From: CAZZHG01 sp964653655
GTDB taxonomy: Bacteria > Bdellovibrionota > FAC87 > UBA2466
DNA length: 64,000 bases
NCBI GenBank assembly: GCA_964653655.1
Contig: CAZZHG010000017.1
Location: forward strand, 1 to 64,000
Direction: 5' to 3'
This document shows, piece after piece, positions 51,127 to 59,418 of the stretch (position 1 is the first letter of the stretch; every line of letters begins with the position of its first letter). The notes beneath the pieces were generated by a model. That model was not told where the DNA came from. It made no database searches and was given only the letters and a program-made list of their open reading frames with translations. Both the position numbers and the translations under genes were made by a program.

Positions 51127-52319
51127 AACTGCGGCGCTGGATATTTTTCGTCATCTTTCTCGCCGGCGCGTTCGAGATCTATTCCATCCTTCCGCCGCGG
51201 CCGCCCCAGGCCGGAGCGGCGCGGACGTTTCGCATGGGCGCGCTCCACGTACACTCGCACTTTTCCTCGGACGGCGGCGGCACCATCCCCGAGATTGCGG
51301 CTGGCGCGAAACAGGCCGGCTTTGATTTCGTCGTCATCACCGATCACGACAACATCGGCGCGAAGCGCGCCGGTCAGGAAGGAACTTACGACGGCGTCGA
51401 CATGTTCGTCGCGATGGAGGCGTCGACCCCCGCCGGGCACCTGCTCACTTTCTTTCCCTCGCAGCTCGCCGAAAACCGCACGGATCAGTCGCTCGTGGAT
51501 CTTTCTTGGAGCCACCTCATCGGCACGGGTTCGGCAGCCGATCTGTTCGTCGCCGTCGCTCACCCTACGAACCTGAAACGCCCCTGGGATCGGCTCGACC
51601 GCATCCCGGAAGGGGTCGAGATAGTGAACTTCGATTCCGCGTGGCAACGTCAGTTCTACGAGTCCTCGGTGGGCCTCTCGACGACTGTGGCGCTGCTTCC
51701 GATGAATCAGTTTCTCGCCGTCGCCCGCTTCACGGAAATCTACAAGAAGGACTTCGTCGCGTGGGACTCCCTGAACGCGATGTCTACCGGTCATTTCGGC
51801 ATCCTCGGCCACGACGCTCACGCGAAGCTTATCTTGAGAAAAGATCTCTCCGTACGTTGGCCGGACTACGGCCAAGGTTTTCGAGTCGCGTCCAATCTCG
51901 TGTTCGTGCCCGAACCCCAATCCGAGGATTTCGAGGCGCGCCGAACCGCGCTTTTCCAAGCCATTCGCCAGGGGCGGGTCGCCGTCGCTTATCAGTATCT
52001 CTATCCCGTGGAAGGCGCCGACTGGTTGTATGAATGCGGGACCGATGGGGTCGCCAGAAGCGGCGATACCGCGAAATTCGCCGACGGCTGCGGCTTTCTC
52101 GTGAAGCTTCCGCCGGGGTTCCCCTACAAGACGATCGTGAGACTGTGGAAGGACGGCAACTTGGAGTCGGAGACCACGGCCGCGGGCACGGCGAAGCTTC
52201 CCGCCACGACACCCGGCGTCTACCGCTTGGAAGTGTGGGTTGAGCTCCGTACTCTCACGGGCTTTCTGCTGGGCGGCGAAAGCCCCTATCTGTTTTACAA
52301 TCCCATCACCCTTCGTTAA
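51123..52319 (+). CDS. Membrane-anchored PHP-domain phosphoesterase
   Basis: A 398-residue protein with an N-terminal membrane anchor (WIFFVIFLAGAFEIYSI) and a PHP domain: HVHSHFSSDGGG (first two metal histidines), VITDHDNIG, AVAHPTN and the C-terminal GHDAHAK. The remaining 110 residues are beta-rich (a possible Ig-like domain). PHP domains are metal-dependent phosphoesterases; the periplasmic location implied by the anchor suggests a glycan or phospholipid substrate. The start is the TTG at 51123 overlapping the previous TGA; the open frame back to 50871 lies inside the upstream gene and is spurious. Confidence 0.82.
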   Translation: MKLRRWIFFVIFLAGAFEIYSILPPRPPQAGAARTFRMGALHVHSHFSSDGGGTIPEIAAGAKQAGFDFVVITDHDNIGAKRAGQEGTYDGVDMFVAMEASTPAGHLLTFFPSQLAENRTDQSLVDLSWSHLIGTGSAADLFVAVAHPTNLKRPWDRLDRIPEGVEIVNFDSAWQRQFYESSVGLSTTVALLPMNQFLAVARFTEIYKKDFVAWDSLNAMSTGHFGILGHDAHAKLILRKDLSVRWPDYGQGFRVASNLVFVPEPQSEDFEARRTALFQAIRQGRVAVAYQYLYPVEGADWLYECGTDGVARSGDTAKFADGCGFLVKLPPGFPYKTIVRLWKDGNLESETTAAGTAKLPATTPGVYRLEVWVELRTLTGFLLGGESPYLFYNPITLR

Positions 52320-52360
52320 GAAAAACACAGACTTCTCCGATAGGTGTGAAGGATTCTCCT

Positions 52361-52855
52361 ATGTCATCGACGAAACAACTTTGGGCACCCTGGCGAATGG
52401 AGTTTTTGAAAGGACCGAAGGAAGACGGCTGCGTTTTCTGCACGCGTCTCAATCGATCCGAAGATCGGGACGACCTGATCCTCCACCGCGGAAAGTTGAA
52501 CTTCGTGATCCTGAACAAGTATCCGTATTGCAACGGCCACCTGATGGTCGTTCCGAACCGGCACACGGCGGACTTCAACTCACTCACCCCGGCGGAAGCC
52601 ACCGACATGCACGTTCTCGCTCAGCACGGAGTGAAAGCGCTGAACGAGGCCTTCGGGCCGGGCGGCTTCAACCTCGGCATGAATCTCGGCGCGGCCGGCG
52701 GCGCGGGAATCCGCGATCACCTGCATCTGCACGTCGTCCCCCGCTGGGTCGGCGATACTAATTTTCTGCCGGTCATCGCCGAAACACGCTCGATGCCGCA
52801 GCATCTTTTGGATAGTTACGACACGCTCGCTCCCTACTTCTCGAGGATTAAATGA
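52361..52855 (+). CDS. HIT-family nucleotide hydrolase/phosphorylase
   Basis: A 164-residue histidine-triad protein. The catalytic HxHxHxx is in IRDHLHLHVVPRW, and a CVFC zinc pair is near residue 24, as in Ap4A phosphorylase and GalT-like HIT proteins. It starts STKQLWAPWRMEFLKG, typical of the branch. The ATG at 52361 follows AAGGA at seven bases; a GTG at 52346 is rejected. Probably cleaves dinucleoside polyphosphates or related metabolites in the cytoplasm. Confidence 0.9.
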   Translation: MSSTKQLWAPWRMEFLKGPKEDGCVFCTRLNRSEDRDDLILHRGKLNFVILNKYPYCNGHLMVVPNRHTADFNSLTPAEATDMHVLAQHGVKALNEAFGPGGFNLGMNLGAAGGAGIRDHLHLHVVPRWVGDTNFLPVIAETRSMPQHLLDSYDTLAPYFSRIK

Positions 52856-53232
52856 AGGGCTTGAAGGTCATCCCGCTGTTCGGCTTCCTGATCGTGCTCA
52901 CCTACGTGGGGGTGAGCTTCGTCCGCCAGAATCCCCAGGACGTCGTCGTGAAATTCGGCGAGCGGGCGACTTCACCGACCGCCCTCGGCTTCGTTATTCT
53001 GACGAGCATTCTCGGCGGCATGGTGTTCGCCGGCATCCTGTGCAGCCTCGAGCTCATGATCCTGTACATGGAAAACAAGAAGATGCGCCGCAAGCTTTTC
53101 CCCCGTCACCCCGCCTCGACCGGCGGAGCCCTCGGCAAGAAGATGACCGACGAGTACACGGGCGATATCGACGAGGGTCTTCGGCAGTCCGCCGAGCCCC
53201 GGGATGAAACCACGGGAAGCCACCAGCCGTGA
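52852..53232 (+). CDS. LapA-family inner-membrane protein
   Basis: A 126-residue protein with two membrane helices (residues 5-24 and 45-72) separated by QNPQDVVVKFGERATSPTALG, the LapA (DUF1049) pattern, then a basic cytoplasmic tail (ENKKMRRKLFPRH). In E. coli LapA works with LapB in lipopolysaccharide assembly control; a LapB-like TPR region is not seen here. ATGA overlap with the HIT gene and GTGA overlap with the phosphatase gene. Confidence 0.8.
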   Translation: MKGLKVIPLFGFLIVLTYVGVSFVRQNPQDVVVKFGERATSPTALGFVILTSILGGMVFAGILCSLELMILYMENKKMRRKLFPRHPASTGGALGKKMTDEYTGDIDEGLRQSAEPRDETTGSHQP

Positions 53233-54419
53233 ACGTCGGATTCGTCGGAATTCAGCCCGGCGAGGACCTCAAGCGGGGACTGCTCGCGGGCAAATTTCCG
53301 TTCGAAATCCTACGCCGCCTCCCCGACGCCATCGACCCGCCCGATCTTCTCGTCTTCTCGCCGAAAACTCCGGCCGCCCTGAAAGAGTTGCGCGAGCTGA
53401 AGGAACGCTGCCCGAATCTGTGGATTGCCGTCGTTCTGCCGAAGGACTGGCTCGCCGAGCCCGAGTGGCAGCGGGCGCTTTTGACCTGCCCCGAGAAGAG
53501 CGACGTGTGGGCCGCGGAGTTCTGGGAGTGGACGTTTTGGTTCGCCCTCCAAAAGGCGGGGGAGTTTCAGGAACAACGAGCGAAGTTCGCGGCGTTGCAA
53601 AACGAGAACGCCCTGCTGAAAGCGCACTACGAGGATCTCACGAAGTCCTCCGAGCGCCTGGTCGCCCAGTTCGAGCGCAACGTGGGGCTCGCCGGCAACA
53701 TCCAGCGCTCGCTCCTTCCGAAGCGCTCGCCGGACATTCCCGGCATCTCGGTCGCCGTGAAGTACATTCCGGCCGCGGGGGTCGGCGGCGACTACTACGA
53801 CATTTTCGAGTTCGGCGATCGCAAACGCTTCGGGTTTTTGCTCGCCGATTCCAAAAGCCACGGCATGGCGGCGACTCTTCTCTCTGTGCTGCTGAAGGTT
53901 CGCCTGGAGGAGATGAAGGATCGGTTTCCCGACGCGAAGTCGTTCATGGAATTTCTCAACACGGAAATCAGAAACCTCCACGAGTCCGATCTCGCGAACC
54001 TGTCGCTTCTTTACGGAATCCTCGACCGCACTTCCCTGGAGTTTCGTTTCTGCGTGGCCGGGACCTTGCAGCCGACCCTCTGGCGGCAGGGCGCGCCCGT
54101 GGATCTCGGAACCATCCCGAAGGCTCCGCCCCTCGGGGGAATGGATCACTTCGCGTTCCGGGAGCAGACGGTGCGCCTCGAGCCCGGCGACCTGATGCTG
54201 CTCCACACGGACGGCCTCGAGACCCCGCTCGCCCATTCGGGCCGGCAGCTACCCGATCTTCTCGCCGCGAAGGACCCGTCTCCGGATCCCCTCGAAGTTC
54301 AGAATGAGCTCATGGGGCTCATCGATTCCTACAAGGCCCACGGCCCCATTCCCGACGACATCACCCTCATCCACCTCACGGTGGACGCCCGCGTCCTCTA
54401 TCTTGCCTCGAACAAATAA
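53229..54419 (+). CDS. RsbU/SpoIIE-type PP2C serine phosphatase
   Basis: Dephosphorylates an anti-sigma antagonist or similar phosphoserine protein. 396 residues: an N-terminal 110 residues resembling a degenerate receiver-like fold (VGFVGIQPGEDLKRG; DLLVFSPKTP), a coiled coil (about 112-155), then the PP2C domain with QRSLLPKRSP, VGGDYYDIFE (metal aspartates), LLADSKSHGMAATLL, LLHTDGLETPL and PDDITLIHL. Starts with GTG at 53229 overlapping the LapA stop. The cognate antagonist and sigma factor are not in the window. Confidence 0.88.
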   Translation: MNVGFVGIQPGEDLKRGLLAGKFPFEILRRLPDAIDPPDLLVFSPKTPAALKELRELKERCPNLWIAVVLPKDWLAEPEWQRALLTCPEKSDVWAAEFWEWTFWFALQKAGEFQEQRAKFAALQNENALLKAHYEDLTKSSERLVAQFERNVGLAGNIQRSLLPKRSPDIPGISVAVKYIPAAGVGGDYYDIFEFGDRKRFGFLLADSKSHGMAATLLSVLLKVRLEEMKDRFPDAKSFMEFLNTEIRNLHESDLANLSLLYGILDRTSLEFRFCVAGTLQPTLWRQGAPVDLGTIPKAPPLGGMDHFAFREQTVRLEPGDLMLLHTDGLETPLAHSGRQLPDLLAAKDPSPDPLEVQNELMGLIDSYKAHGPIPDDITLIHLTVDARVLYLASNK

Positions 54420-54437
54420 TCGCTCTAGATTGTGCCG

Positions 54438-54911
54438 ATGCGTTTCGGACCCTTTCCCAAGCGGGACATTCCCAAGATCGAAGCCTTGCTCGCCAAGGCC
54501 AATCTGAAGTTCGAGATCGTGCCGGACGAGACGGCCTTCGAGCGGATGGAAAAAGACGTCGAGCGCCAAACGACGAACCCTTACCCGACGGCGCAGCTCG
54601 ATCCCGATACGCTTTTCGTTGAAATCGACGACGAGTCCTTGGAGAACTTCGTGCCCGACGCAGAGCTCGAGGAGATGGGGCTTTCCCTCGGGCTTCCCGT
54701 TCCCGATTTTCACAACCAGGATTTCGTCTGCCCGAAATGCGAGCTGTCCCAAGAAACTCCCGGCAAGTGCCCGAACGACGGCGAGACCCTTCTCGAGTTT
54801 TCCGACTACGTGAGGCACAAGAACGAAAAGAACGCGCCGTCCAACTTCATCTTTTTCGGCATCATGGGCTTCGTGCTGATCGTGATTGTCGCCTACGCGA
54901 TCTGGGGCTGA
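54438..54911 (+). CDS. Membrane-anchored zinc-ribbon hypothetical protein
   Basis: A 158-residue protein I do not recognise as a family. It has an acidic N-terminal part, a four-cysteine zinc-ribbon-like element (VCPKCELSQETPGKCPNDG, about 98-118, three cysteines visible here) and a C-terminal membrane helix (NFIFFGIMGFVLIVIVAYAI), so it is probably tail-anchored. TAGATT lies six bases before the ATG at 54438, and no Shine-Dalgarno is seen, suggesting a leaderless transcript; a GTG at 54432 is in frame but overlaps the expected start site. Confidence 0.62.
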   Translation: MRFGPFPKRDIPKIEALLAKANLKFEIVPDETAFERMEKDVERQTTNPYPTAQLDPDTLFVEIDDESLENFVPDAELEEMGLSLGLPVPDFHNQDFVCPKCELSQETPGKCPNDGETLLEFSDYVRHKNEKNAPSNFIFFGIMGFVLIVIVAYAIWG

Positions 54912-54915
54912 GCCG

Positions 54916-55401
54916 ATGCGCCTTCTAATTCTCAGCCTGGTTCCTTTTCTTCTCGCCGGCATTAACGCCAGCGAAGCGGAGAAAGTGCGCGCCGCTTCCG
55001 ATCCGGCCGCCGCCGTCAAACTGGCGGCGGAGACGGAAGTTTACGTCGTCACCGTAAAGAAGATTTTGAACAAGGGCACCCCGACCAACGGACAGCCGCC
55101 CCTAGTGCGGGTCCGGATCGAGCGCACGCTTCGGGGAAAACCATTCGATGAGAGTAATTACCTCGTGTGGTTGCCGTTGCCGAGGGGGACGATCGACTGG
55201 AACTGCGACTCGAAATGCAGGGAGGACCACCTCAACTCATGGGCCGACTCGCCCGCCCAGACCCCGGCGGTGGGAGAAAAGTATTTGGTCTGCGTCGCCA
55301 AAAAGCGCCAGGACTTCGTGGTCCCGTTCTACTGCCGTTTTCCGGCGACGGAGGCGAACCTGAAGGCGGTCGACGCGGGGCTAAAAGCTTCGCCCAAGTA
55401 G
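54916..55401 (+). CDS. Secreted hypothetical protein
   Basis: A 161-residue protein with a signal peptide (MRLLILSLVPFLLAGINAS) and a beta-rich mature domain (TEVYVVTVKKILNKG; VRVRIERTLRGKPF; YLVWLPLP). It carries three cysteines (NCDSKC; FYCRF) and a KYLVCVAKK strand. The pattern is vaguely like small NTR/TIMP-like secreted domains, but I cannot assign it. It starts five bases after the preceding stop, so it is likely co-transcribed. Confidence 0.6.
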   Translation: MRLLILSLVPFLLAGINASEAEKVRAASDPAAAVKLAAETEVYVVTVKKILNKGTPTNGQPPLVRVRIERTLRGKPFDESNYLVWLPLPRGTIDWNCDSKCREDHLNSWADSPAQTPAVGEKYLVCVAKKRQDFVVPFYCRFPATEANLKAVDAGLKASPK

Positions 55402-55434
55402 CTGGCAGGGAACTTTCCTCAGGAAAGTAAACAC

Positions 55435-55498
55435 GCTCCCCTGCTCCCCTGCTCCCCTGCTCCCCTGCTCCCCTGCTCCCCTGCTCCCCTGCCCCCCT
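55435..55498. repeat. 8-bp tandem repeat
   Basis: Seven perfect copies of GCTCCCCT (55435-55490) and an eighth with one change (GCCCCCCT, 55491-55498), in the gap between a secreted-protein gene and alr. Not a multiple of three and not in a gene; a candidate variable-number repeat. A short hairpin (ACTTTC/GAAAGT, 55412-55428) precedes it and might end the upstream transcript. Confidence 0.95.
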
Positions 55499-55506
55499 AC
55501 GCCATA

Positions 55507-56631
55507 TTAATCCAAATAGACTCGCGACACGCGAGAGGAGAGCCCGCACAGAACTTCGTAAGGAATGGTTTTCGCCCAGTTGGCGACTTCCCAGGCGGTG
55601 ATCCTCGCCTCTCCCGAGCCGCCGATGAGGGTGACGAGAGCGCCTTCCTTCAGCCCCGAAAAGCCGCTGACGTCGATGGCCGTCATGTCCATGGAGATGC
55701 GCCCGCGGATGAGCGTGCGCTTTCCGTCGACGAGAACTTCGCCGGCGTTACTCAATAGCCGCGGGTATCCGTCGGCGTATCCGATCGGAACGATGGCGAC
55801 CTTCTCTTCGCCGTTCGCCTGGTAAGTACGGCCGTAACCGACGGTGTCTCCTTGCGCGAGATTCTTCACCGCAATCACGCGCGTTTTCCATTCGAGAACC
55901 GGAAAGAGCTCCTCGGAACGCGGAAGGTTCGGGTTCGGCGTGATGCCGTAAAGCGCGAGCCCGGGGCGCACGGCGTTCGTCGAACCGATCTTTCCGCGCA
56001 GGATGGCGCCGGAGTTCGCGATGTGAAGTTTTGCGTCGGTGGCGAGAAGCTTCGCGTGCTGAAATCTTTCGCGGCACTGATCGAACTGCTTCAGCTGACT
56101 GTCGGTGAACTCCGACAACGCCGATTCACTTTCGGCGAAGTGGCTTGCTAGCCCAGCGAGCTTTATCTTCATTCCCTCGAGCGTCCGTACCGCTTCGTCG
56201 ACTTCGTCCGCCTTGATGCCGAGCCGGTTCATGCCGGTATCGAGCTTCAGATGAATCTCGGGCATCTTCTCCCGGCCCTTCAGGCTCTTTAGATGGTTCA
56301 AGGAGTGAATCATCGGCACGAGGTGGTAATTGAAATAGGCGTCGGCCTGATGGGGTAGAAAACCCGAGAGCACGAGAATCCGGATCGAATGGGGAGTACG
56401 CCGGCGAAGCTCCATCGCTTCTTCCAGGGTAGCGACCGCGACCATGTCGACCCCGCCCCGGCTGACCAACGCGCGGGCTATGGGCACCATCCCGTGGCCG
56501 TAAGCGTCCGCCTTGATGACCGGAATCACCTCCTGGCGGCACAAGTTGCGCAAGGTATAGAGATTCTTCAGCAGACGGGACAGCGAGATTTCGGCCACCG
56601 TCCGGTAGGGGAATTGAAAAATGACGCCCAC
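55507..56631 (-). CDS. alr: Alanine racemase
   Basis: Makes D-alanine for peptidoglycan. The 374-residue PLP enzyme has the PLP lysine (Lys40) in PVIKADAYGHGMVPIA, LDTGMNRLGI, RPGLALYGI and the second-subunit region GRISMDMTAIDVSG. The ATG at 56631 gives the normal N-terminus (AEISLSRLLKNLYTLR). Its stop lies eight bases after the tandem repeat. Divergent from rnpB. Confidence 0.95.
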   Translation of the reverse strand: MGVIFQFPYRTVAEISLSRLLKNLYTLRNLCRQEVIPVIKADAYGHGMVPIARALVSRGGVDMVAVATLEEAMELRRRTPHSIRILVLSGFLPHQADAYFNYHLVPMIHSLNHLKSLKGREKMPEIHLKLDTGMNRLGIKADEVDEAVRTLEGMKIKLAGLASHFAESESALSEFTDSQLKQFDQCRERFQHAKLLATDAKLHIANSGAILRGKIGSTNAVRPGLALYGITPNPNLPRSEELFPVLEWKTRVIAVKNLAQGDTVGYGRTYQANGEEKVAIVPIGYADGYPRLLSNAGEVLVDGKRTLIRGRISMDMTAIDVSGFSGLKEGALVTLIGGSGEARITAWEVANWAKTIPYEVLCGLSSRVSRVYLD

Positions 56632-56704
56632 GCCGGGCTATATTGTCCTGCCTGCCTCCAACCGTCTAGCCTTACCCCTGGTAATTTTGTTAAGGTGCCG
56701 CACA

Positions 56705-57137
56705 GGGAGAGTCCGCAAAGCAATCGCCGGCTTTTCGCAATTGGTTATGACGGGCTTGCCCGCAGTAGCCGGAGGCGAAGGCGGGAGGAAAGTCCGGACA
56801 CTAGCGATGGCCGTAGCGGGTAACACCCGTCCAGCGCGAGCTGAGGACCAGCGCAACAGAAAGGATGTACAGGGCGTTACCGGAGACCTTGGCAAAGTTT
56901 CCGGGTGGAGGAGAAATCCTCGAGCCGCTGTAGTGAAAACAGGCAAGCTCTACGGAGTGCAAGGCCAAACAGAGACGATTCGGACTATCGTTCCGTGAAG
57001 GGAAACTTTCACAGTCTCGGGTAGGTCGCTCGATCCCGTCGGCAACGGCGGGGCTAGAGGAATGATTGCTCCAGTACCTGGATCTAGTTGTGGCAGAAAG
57101 GTACTTGAACAGAATCCGGCTTAGCGCGGACTCTCCC
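56705..57137 (+). ncRNA. rnpB: RNase P RNA (bacterial type A)
   Basis: The catalytic RNA that matures tRNA 5' ends. Conserved signatures are GAGGAAAGTCCGGAC near 56782, ACAGAAA, GAGTGCAAGGCCAAACAGAG near 56957 and CAGAATCCGGCTTA near 57110. The ends are set by complementary arms GGGAGAGTCCGC (56705-56716) and GCGGACTCTCCC (57126-57137); true ends may extend a few bases. A possible -10 box TAATTT lies at 56682-56687. Protein-coding frames across this interval are spurious. Confidence 0.95.
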
Positions 57138-57147
57138 GCCACTTTCT

Positions 57148-57165
57148 AAAGTTAACGTTAACTTT
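57148..57165. repeat. 18-bp perfect AT-rich palindrome after rnpB
   Basis: AAAGTTAACGTTAACTTT, ten bases after the rnpB end and eight bases before the end of the convergent small gene. It could fold as a weak bidirectional terminator or be a protein-binding site. Its AT content stands out from the GC-rich surroundings. Confidence 0.8.
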
Positions 57166-57172
57166 GCCGCAC

Positions 57173-57394
57173 CTACTTCTTAGCTTTCGCTTCGAACTCG
57201 GCGGGCAGCCACCACTCGCCGTCCTTCTCGACGGGCGAGCCCATTCCCAAAAATCTTTCCTCGATGATTTCGGCGCCTAGCGTTTCGCGCGCGCGCGACC
57301 GAACGGCGTCGAGCCACGTTTCTCCGCCGCGCAGGCGATCGAGGACCTCTTTTCCGTCGATAAGAACGCGCACGGCCGGAATGGGATAGTTCAT
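57173..57394 (-). CDS. Small hypothetical protein coupled to Nudix
   Basis: A 73-residue protein, MNYPIPAVRVLIDGKEVLDR at the start and a lysine-rich end. No family recognised. The ATG at 57394 overlaps the Nudix stop as ATGA, so it is co-translated with the hydrolase and may act with it. Convergent with rnpB. Confidence 0.6.
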   Translation of the reverse strand: MNYPIPAVRVLIDGKEVLDRLRGGETWLDAVRSRARETLGAEIIEERFLGMGSPVEKDGEWWLPAEFEAKAKK

Positions 57395-57846
57395 CGCAAG
57401 AACACCTTTCCCTTGAACGCGAAAGCGTCCTCCACGCGGACGGGGTGGGACTTGAGCAGCGGATCGGGAAGGTTGCCCGGGGGAAACCAGCCCCAGTCAT
57501 CGACCTCTTCGTTCGGATTCACTTCACCCTGAAAATCGGTCACGCGGTAAACGACCACGACGAATTGGCCGTGGTAGCCGCCCCTCAAAATCTCGGCGGT
57601 AACCGTCACCTTCGGATCGGAGTAGAGGCCCATCAAGGTCTGCGCGACGACCTTGAGGCCGGTTTCCTCCTCGACCTCGCGGCGGTTAGCCGTCGCCCAG
57701 TCCTCGCCGTTCTCGACGTGGCCTCCGGGCAGAACCCATTTGCCGGGCTCCCGGACCTTGTTCGAGCGCCTGGTAAGCAAAATTTCGCCGCGCGGATTGA
57801 AGATGGCGGCGTTCACGGCGGGGATGGGCACAATCAAAGCTGACAT
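57391..57846 (-). CDS. Nudix hydrolase
   Basis: Hydrolyses a nucleoside diphosphate linked to another group. The 151-residue protein carries the Nudix box Gx5Ex7REUxEExGU at about residues 41-63, with glycines in LPGGHVENGED and acidic residues in REVEEETGL. N-terminal VNAAIFNPRGEILLTRR is typical. The substrate cannot be told from sequence. First gene of a two-gene unit divergent from tgt. Confidence 0.92.
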   Translation of the reverse strand: MSALIVPIPAVNAAIFNPRGEILLTRRSNKVREPGKWVLPGGHVENGEDWATANRREVEEETGLKVVAQTLMGLYSDPKVTVTAEILRGGYHGQFVVVVYRVTDFQGEVNPNEEVDDWGWFPPGNLPDPLLKSHPVRVEDAFAFKGKVFLR

Positions 57847-57901
57847 TTTCTACTGGCGTTTCTACCACCCTGCACTACAACGAGGCAACGCACGCGACAC
57901 C

Positions 57902-59026
57902 ATGGAATTCGAAGTACTCAAAACCGAAGGGTTCGCCCGGCGAACCCGCCTGAAACTCGCCCACGGAACCGTGGAGACCCCGGTCTTCATGCCGGTGGGC
58001 ACCTATGGCGCCGTTAAGACGGTCACCCCGGACGAAGTGAAGGCGGCGGGCTCCCAGATTATTCTCGGCAACACGTACCATCTGAATCTGCGGCCGGGCC
58101 TCGAAGTGCTCGGAAAGTTCGGCGGACTCCACAAGTTCATGGGCTGGGACCGGCCGATCCTCACCGACAGCGGCGGCTTCCAGGTCTTCAGCCTCTCGTC
58201 CTTCAAGAAGATGAGCGAGGAAGGCGTCGCCTTCCGCTCGCCGTTAAACGGCGATCTTCTGAACCTCACGCCGGAGTCCTGCGCTCAGATTCAGCAGGCC
58301 ATCGGCTCCGATATCGCGATGGTTCTCGACGAGTGCGTCGCCCTTCCGGCTAAACGCGAGGCGCTAGTCGCCGCGGTCGAGCGCAGCCACCGGTGGGCCG
58401 CTCGCTTTCTCGCGGTCCCTCGCAAGGAAGGCCAAAACATTTTCGGAATCTGCCAGGGCGGAACGGACCCGGAGCTCAGAAGGGACAGCCTCGAAAGAAC
58501 GCTGTCTCTGCCCATCGACGGACTGGCCATCGGGGGTTTGAGCGTCGGCGAGCCCTTCGAAGCGATGTCCTCGACCCTGCAAGCCCTCGCCCCGCACCTC
58601 CCCCCGAAGCTTCCCCATTACCTGATGGGTGTCGGAACGCCTCGGGATCTGCTGGAAGGGGTCTACTACGGGGTCGACATGTTCGACTGCGTGCTGCCGA
58701 CCCGAAATGCCCGAAATGGCGGGTTTTTCACGGACGAGGGGCTGCTAAACATCCGAAACAGCCAGTACCGGCTGGACGAGCGGCCCATCGAGGAAGGGTG
58801 CGAATGCCCCTGCTGCCGGACCTACAGCCGAGCCTACCTAAGGCACCTGTTTTCCTTGAAAGAAATCCTCGGCTGCCGCCTTGCCACCCAGCATAACCTC
58901 CACTACTATCACCGACTTATGTTGCGGATGCGCTCGGCTCTGGACTCTGGTACATTCGGAGCTTTCTATAAGGAGACGCGGCCGCTCTTTTTGAAGGCAT
59001 ATCCCGCGTCGGAAGGAAATTTATGA
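57902..59026 (+). CDS. tgt: tRNA-guanine transglycosylase
   Basis: Exchanges guanine 34 for preQ1 in queuosine tRNAs. The 374-residue protein has ILTDSGGFQVFSLSSFKKMS (catalytic aspartate), the nucleotide loop FGICQGGTDPELRRDS, YLMGVGTPRDLLEGV, FDCVLPTRNARNG, and the zinc site CxCxxC...H in CECPCCRTYSRAYLRHL and HNLHYYHRLM. The ATG at 57902 is the conventional start; upstream frame to 57653 is spurious. ATGA overlap with yajC, the usual tgt-yajC-secD-secF order. Confidence 0.96.
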   Translation: MEFEVLKTEGFARRTRLKLAHGTVETPVFMPVGTYGAVKTVTPDEVKAAGSQIILGNTYHLNLRPGLEVLGKFGGLHKFMGWDRPILTDSGGFQVFSLSSFKKMSEEGVAFRSPLNGDLLNLTPESCAQIQQAIGSDIAMVLDECVALPAKREALVAAVERSHRWAARFLAVPRKEGQNIFGICQGGTDPELRRDSLERTLSLPIDGLAIGGLSVGEPFEAMSSTLQALAPHLPPKLPHYLMGVGTPRDLLEGVYYGVDMFDCVLPTRNARNGGFFTDEGLLNIRNSQYRLDERPIEEGCECPCCRTYSRAYLRHLFSLKEILGCRLATQHNLHYYHRLMLRMRSALDSGTFGAFYKETRPLFLKAYPASEGNL

Positions 59027-59412
59027 AGTTGGTTTCACTGCTCTCGTTGGCCCTTTCCAGTCTCTCTTTCGCGGACGCTCCCGCGGCGGCGGCGGCGGCC
59101 CCGGTCAATCCGGTCAGCCCCTTCATTCCGCTCCTCATCATTTTCGCGATTTTTTACTTTCTCATCCTCCGCCCCCAGCAGAAGAAGGCGAAGGAAACCC
59201 AGAAATTCATCAGCGAGCTGAAAAAGGGCGACATGGTCGTCACCAGCGGCGGCATCGTGGGAACGGTGAAGTCGGTGAGCGACCGCTTCGTCTCGCTCGA
59301 TATCGATCAAGGCATTCAGCTCAAAGTACTCAAAAGTCACATCCTCGAATCGGCGGCTTCTCTGAAGGACACGACGAAGAAGACCACCCTCGCGGCTCAA
59401 CCACAGGAATAA
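59023..59412 (+). CDS. yajC: Preprotein translocase subunit YajC
   Basis: Small accessory subunit of the Sec holotranslocon. The 129-residue protein has an N-terminal hydrophobic stretch, an Ala-rich linker, the membrane helix FIPLLIIFAIFYFLILRPQQKK with its conserved RPQQKK end, and the cytoplasmic GDMVVTSGGIVGTVKSV domain. Slightly longer than usual (about 110) owing to the N-terminal signal-like segment. Confidence 0.94.
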   Translation: MKLVSLLSLALSSLSFADAPAAAAAAPVNPVSPFIPLLIIFAIFYFLILRPQQKKAKETQKFISELKKGDMVVTSGGIVGTVKSVSDRFVSLDIDQGIQLKVLKSHILESAASLKDTTKKTTLAAQPQE

Positions 59413-59418
59413 TCGTAC

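Noticed and set aside
55435..55498. CRISPR-like array
   Set aside because: Direct repeats of 8 bp with no spacers and no cas genes nearby; simple tandem repeat.
56638..57142. Protein-coding frames across 56.6-57.1 kb
   Set aside because: They overlap the RNase P RNA with all its conserved segments and closing helix.
57653..57901. Upstream extension of the tgt frame
   Set aside because: Lies inside the divergent Nudix gene; TGT proteins start at the equivalent of 57902.
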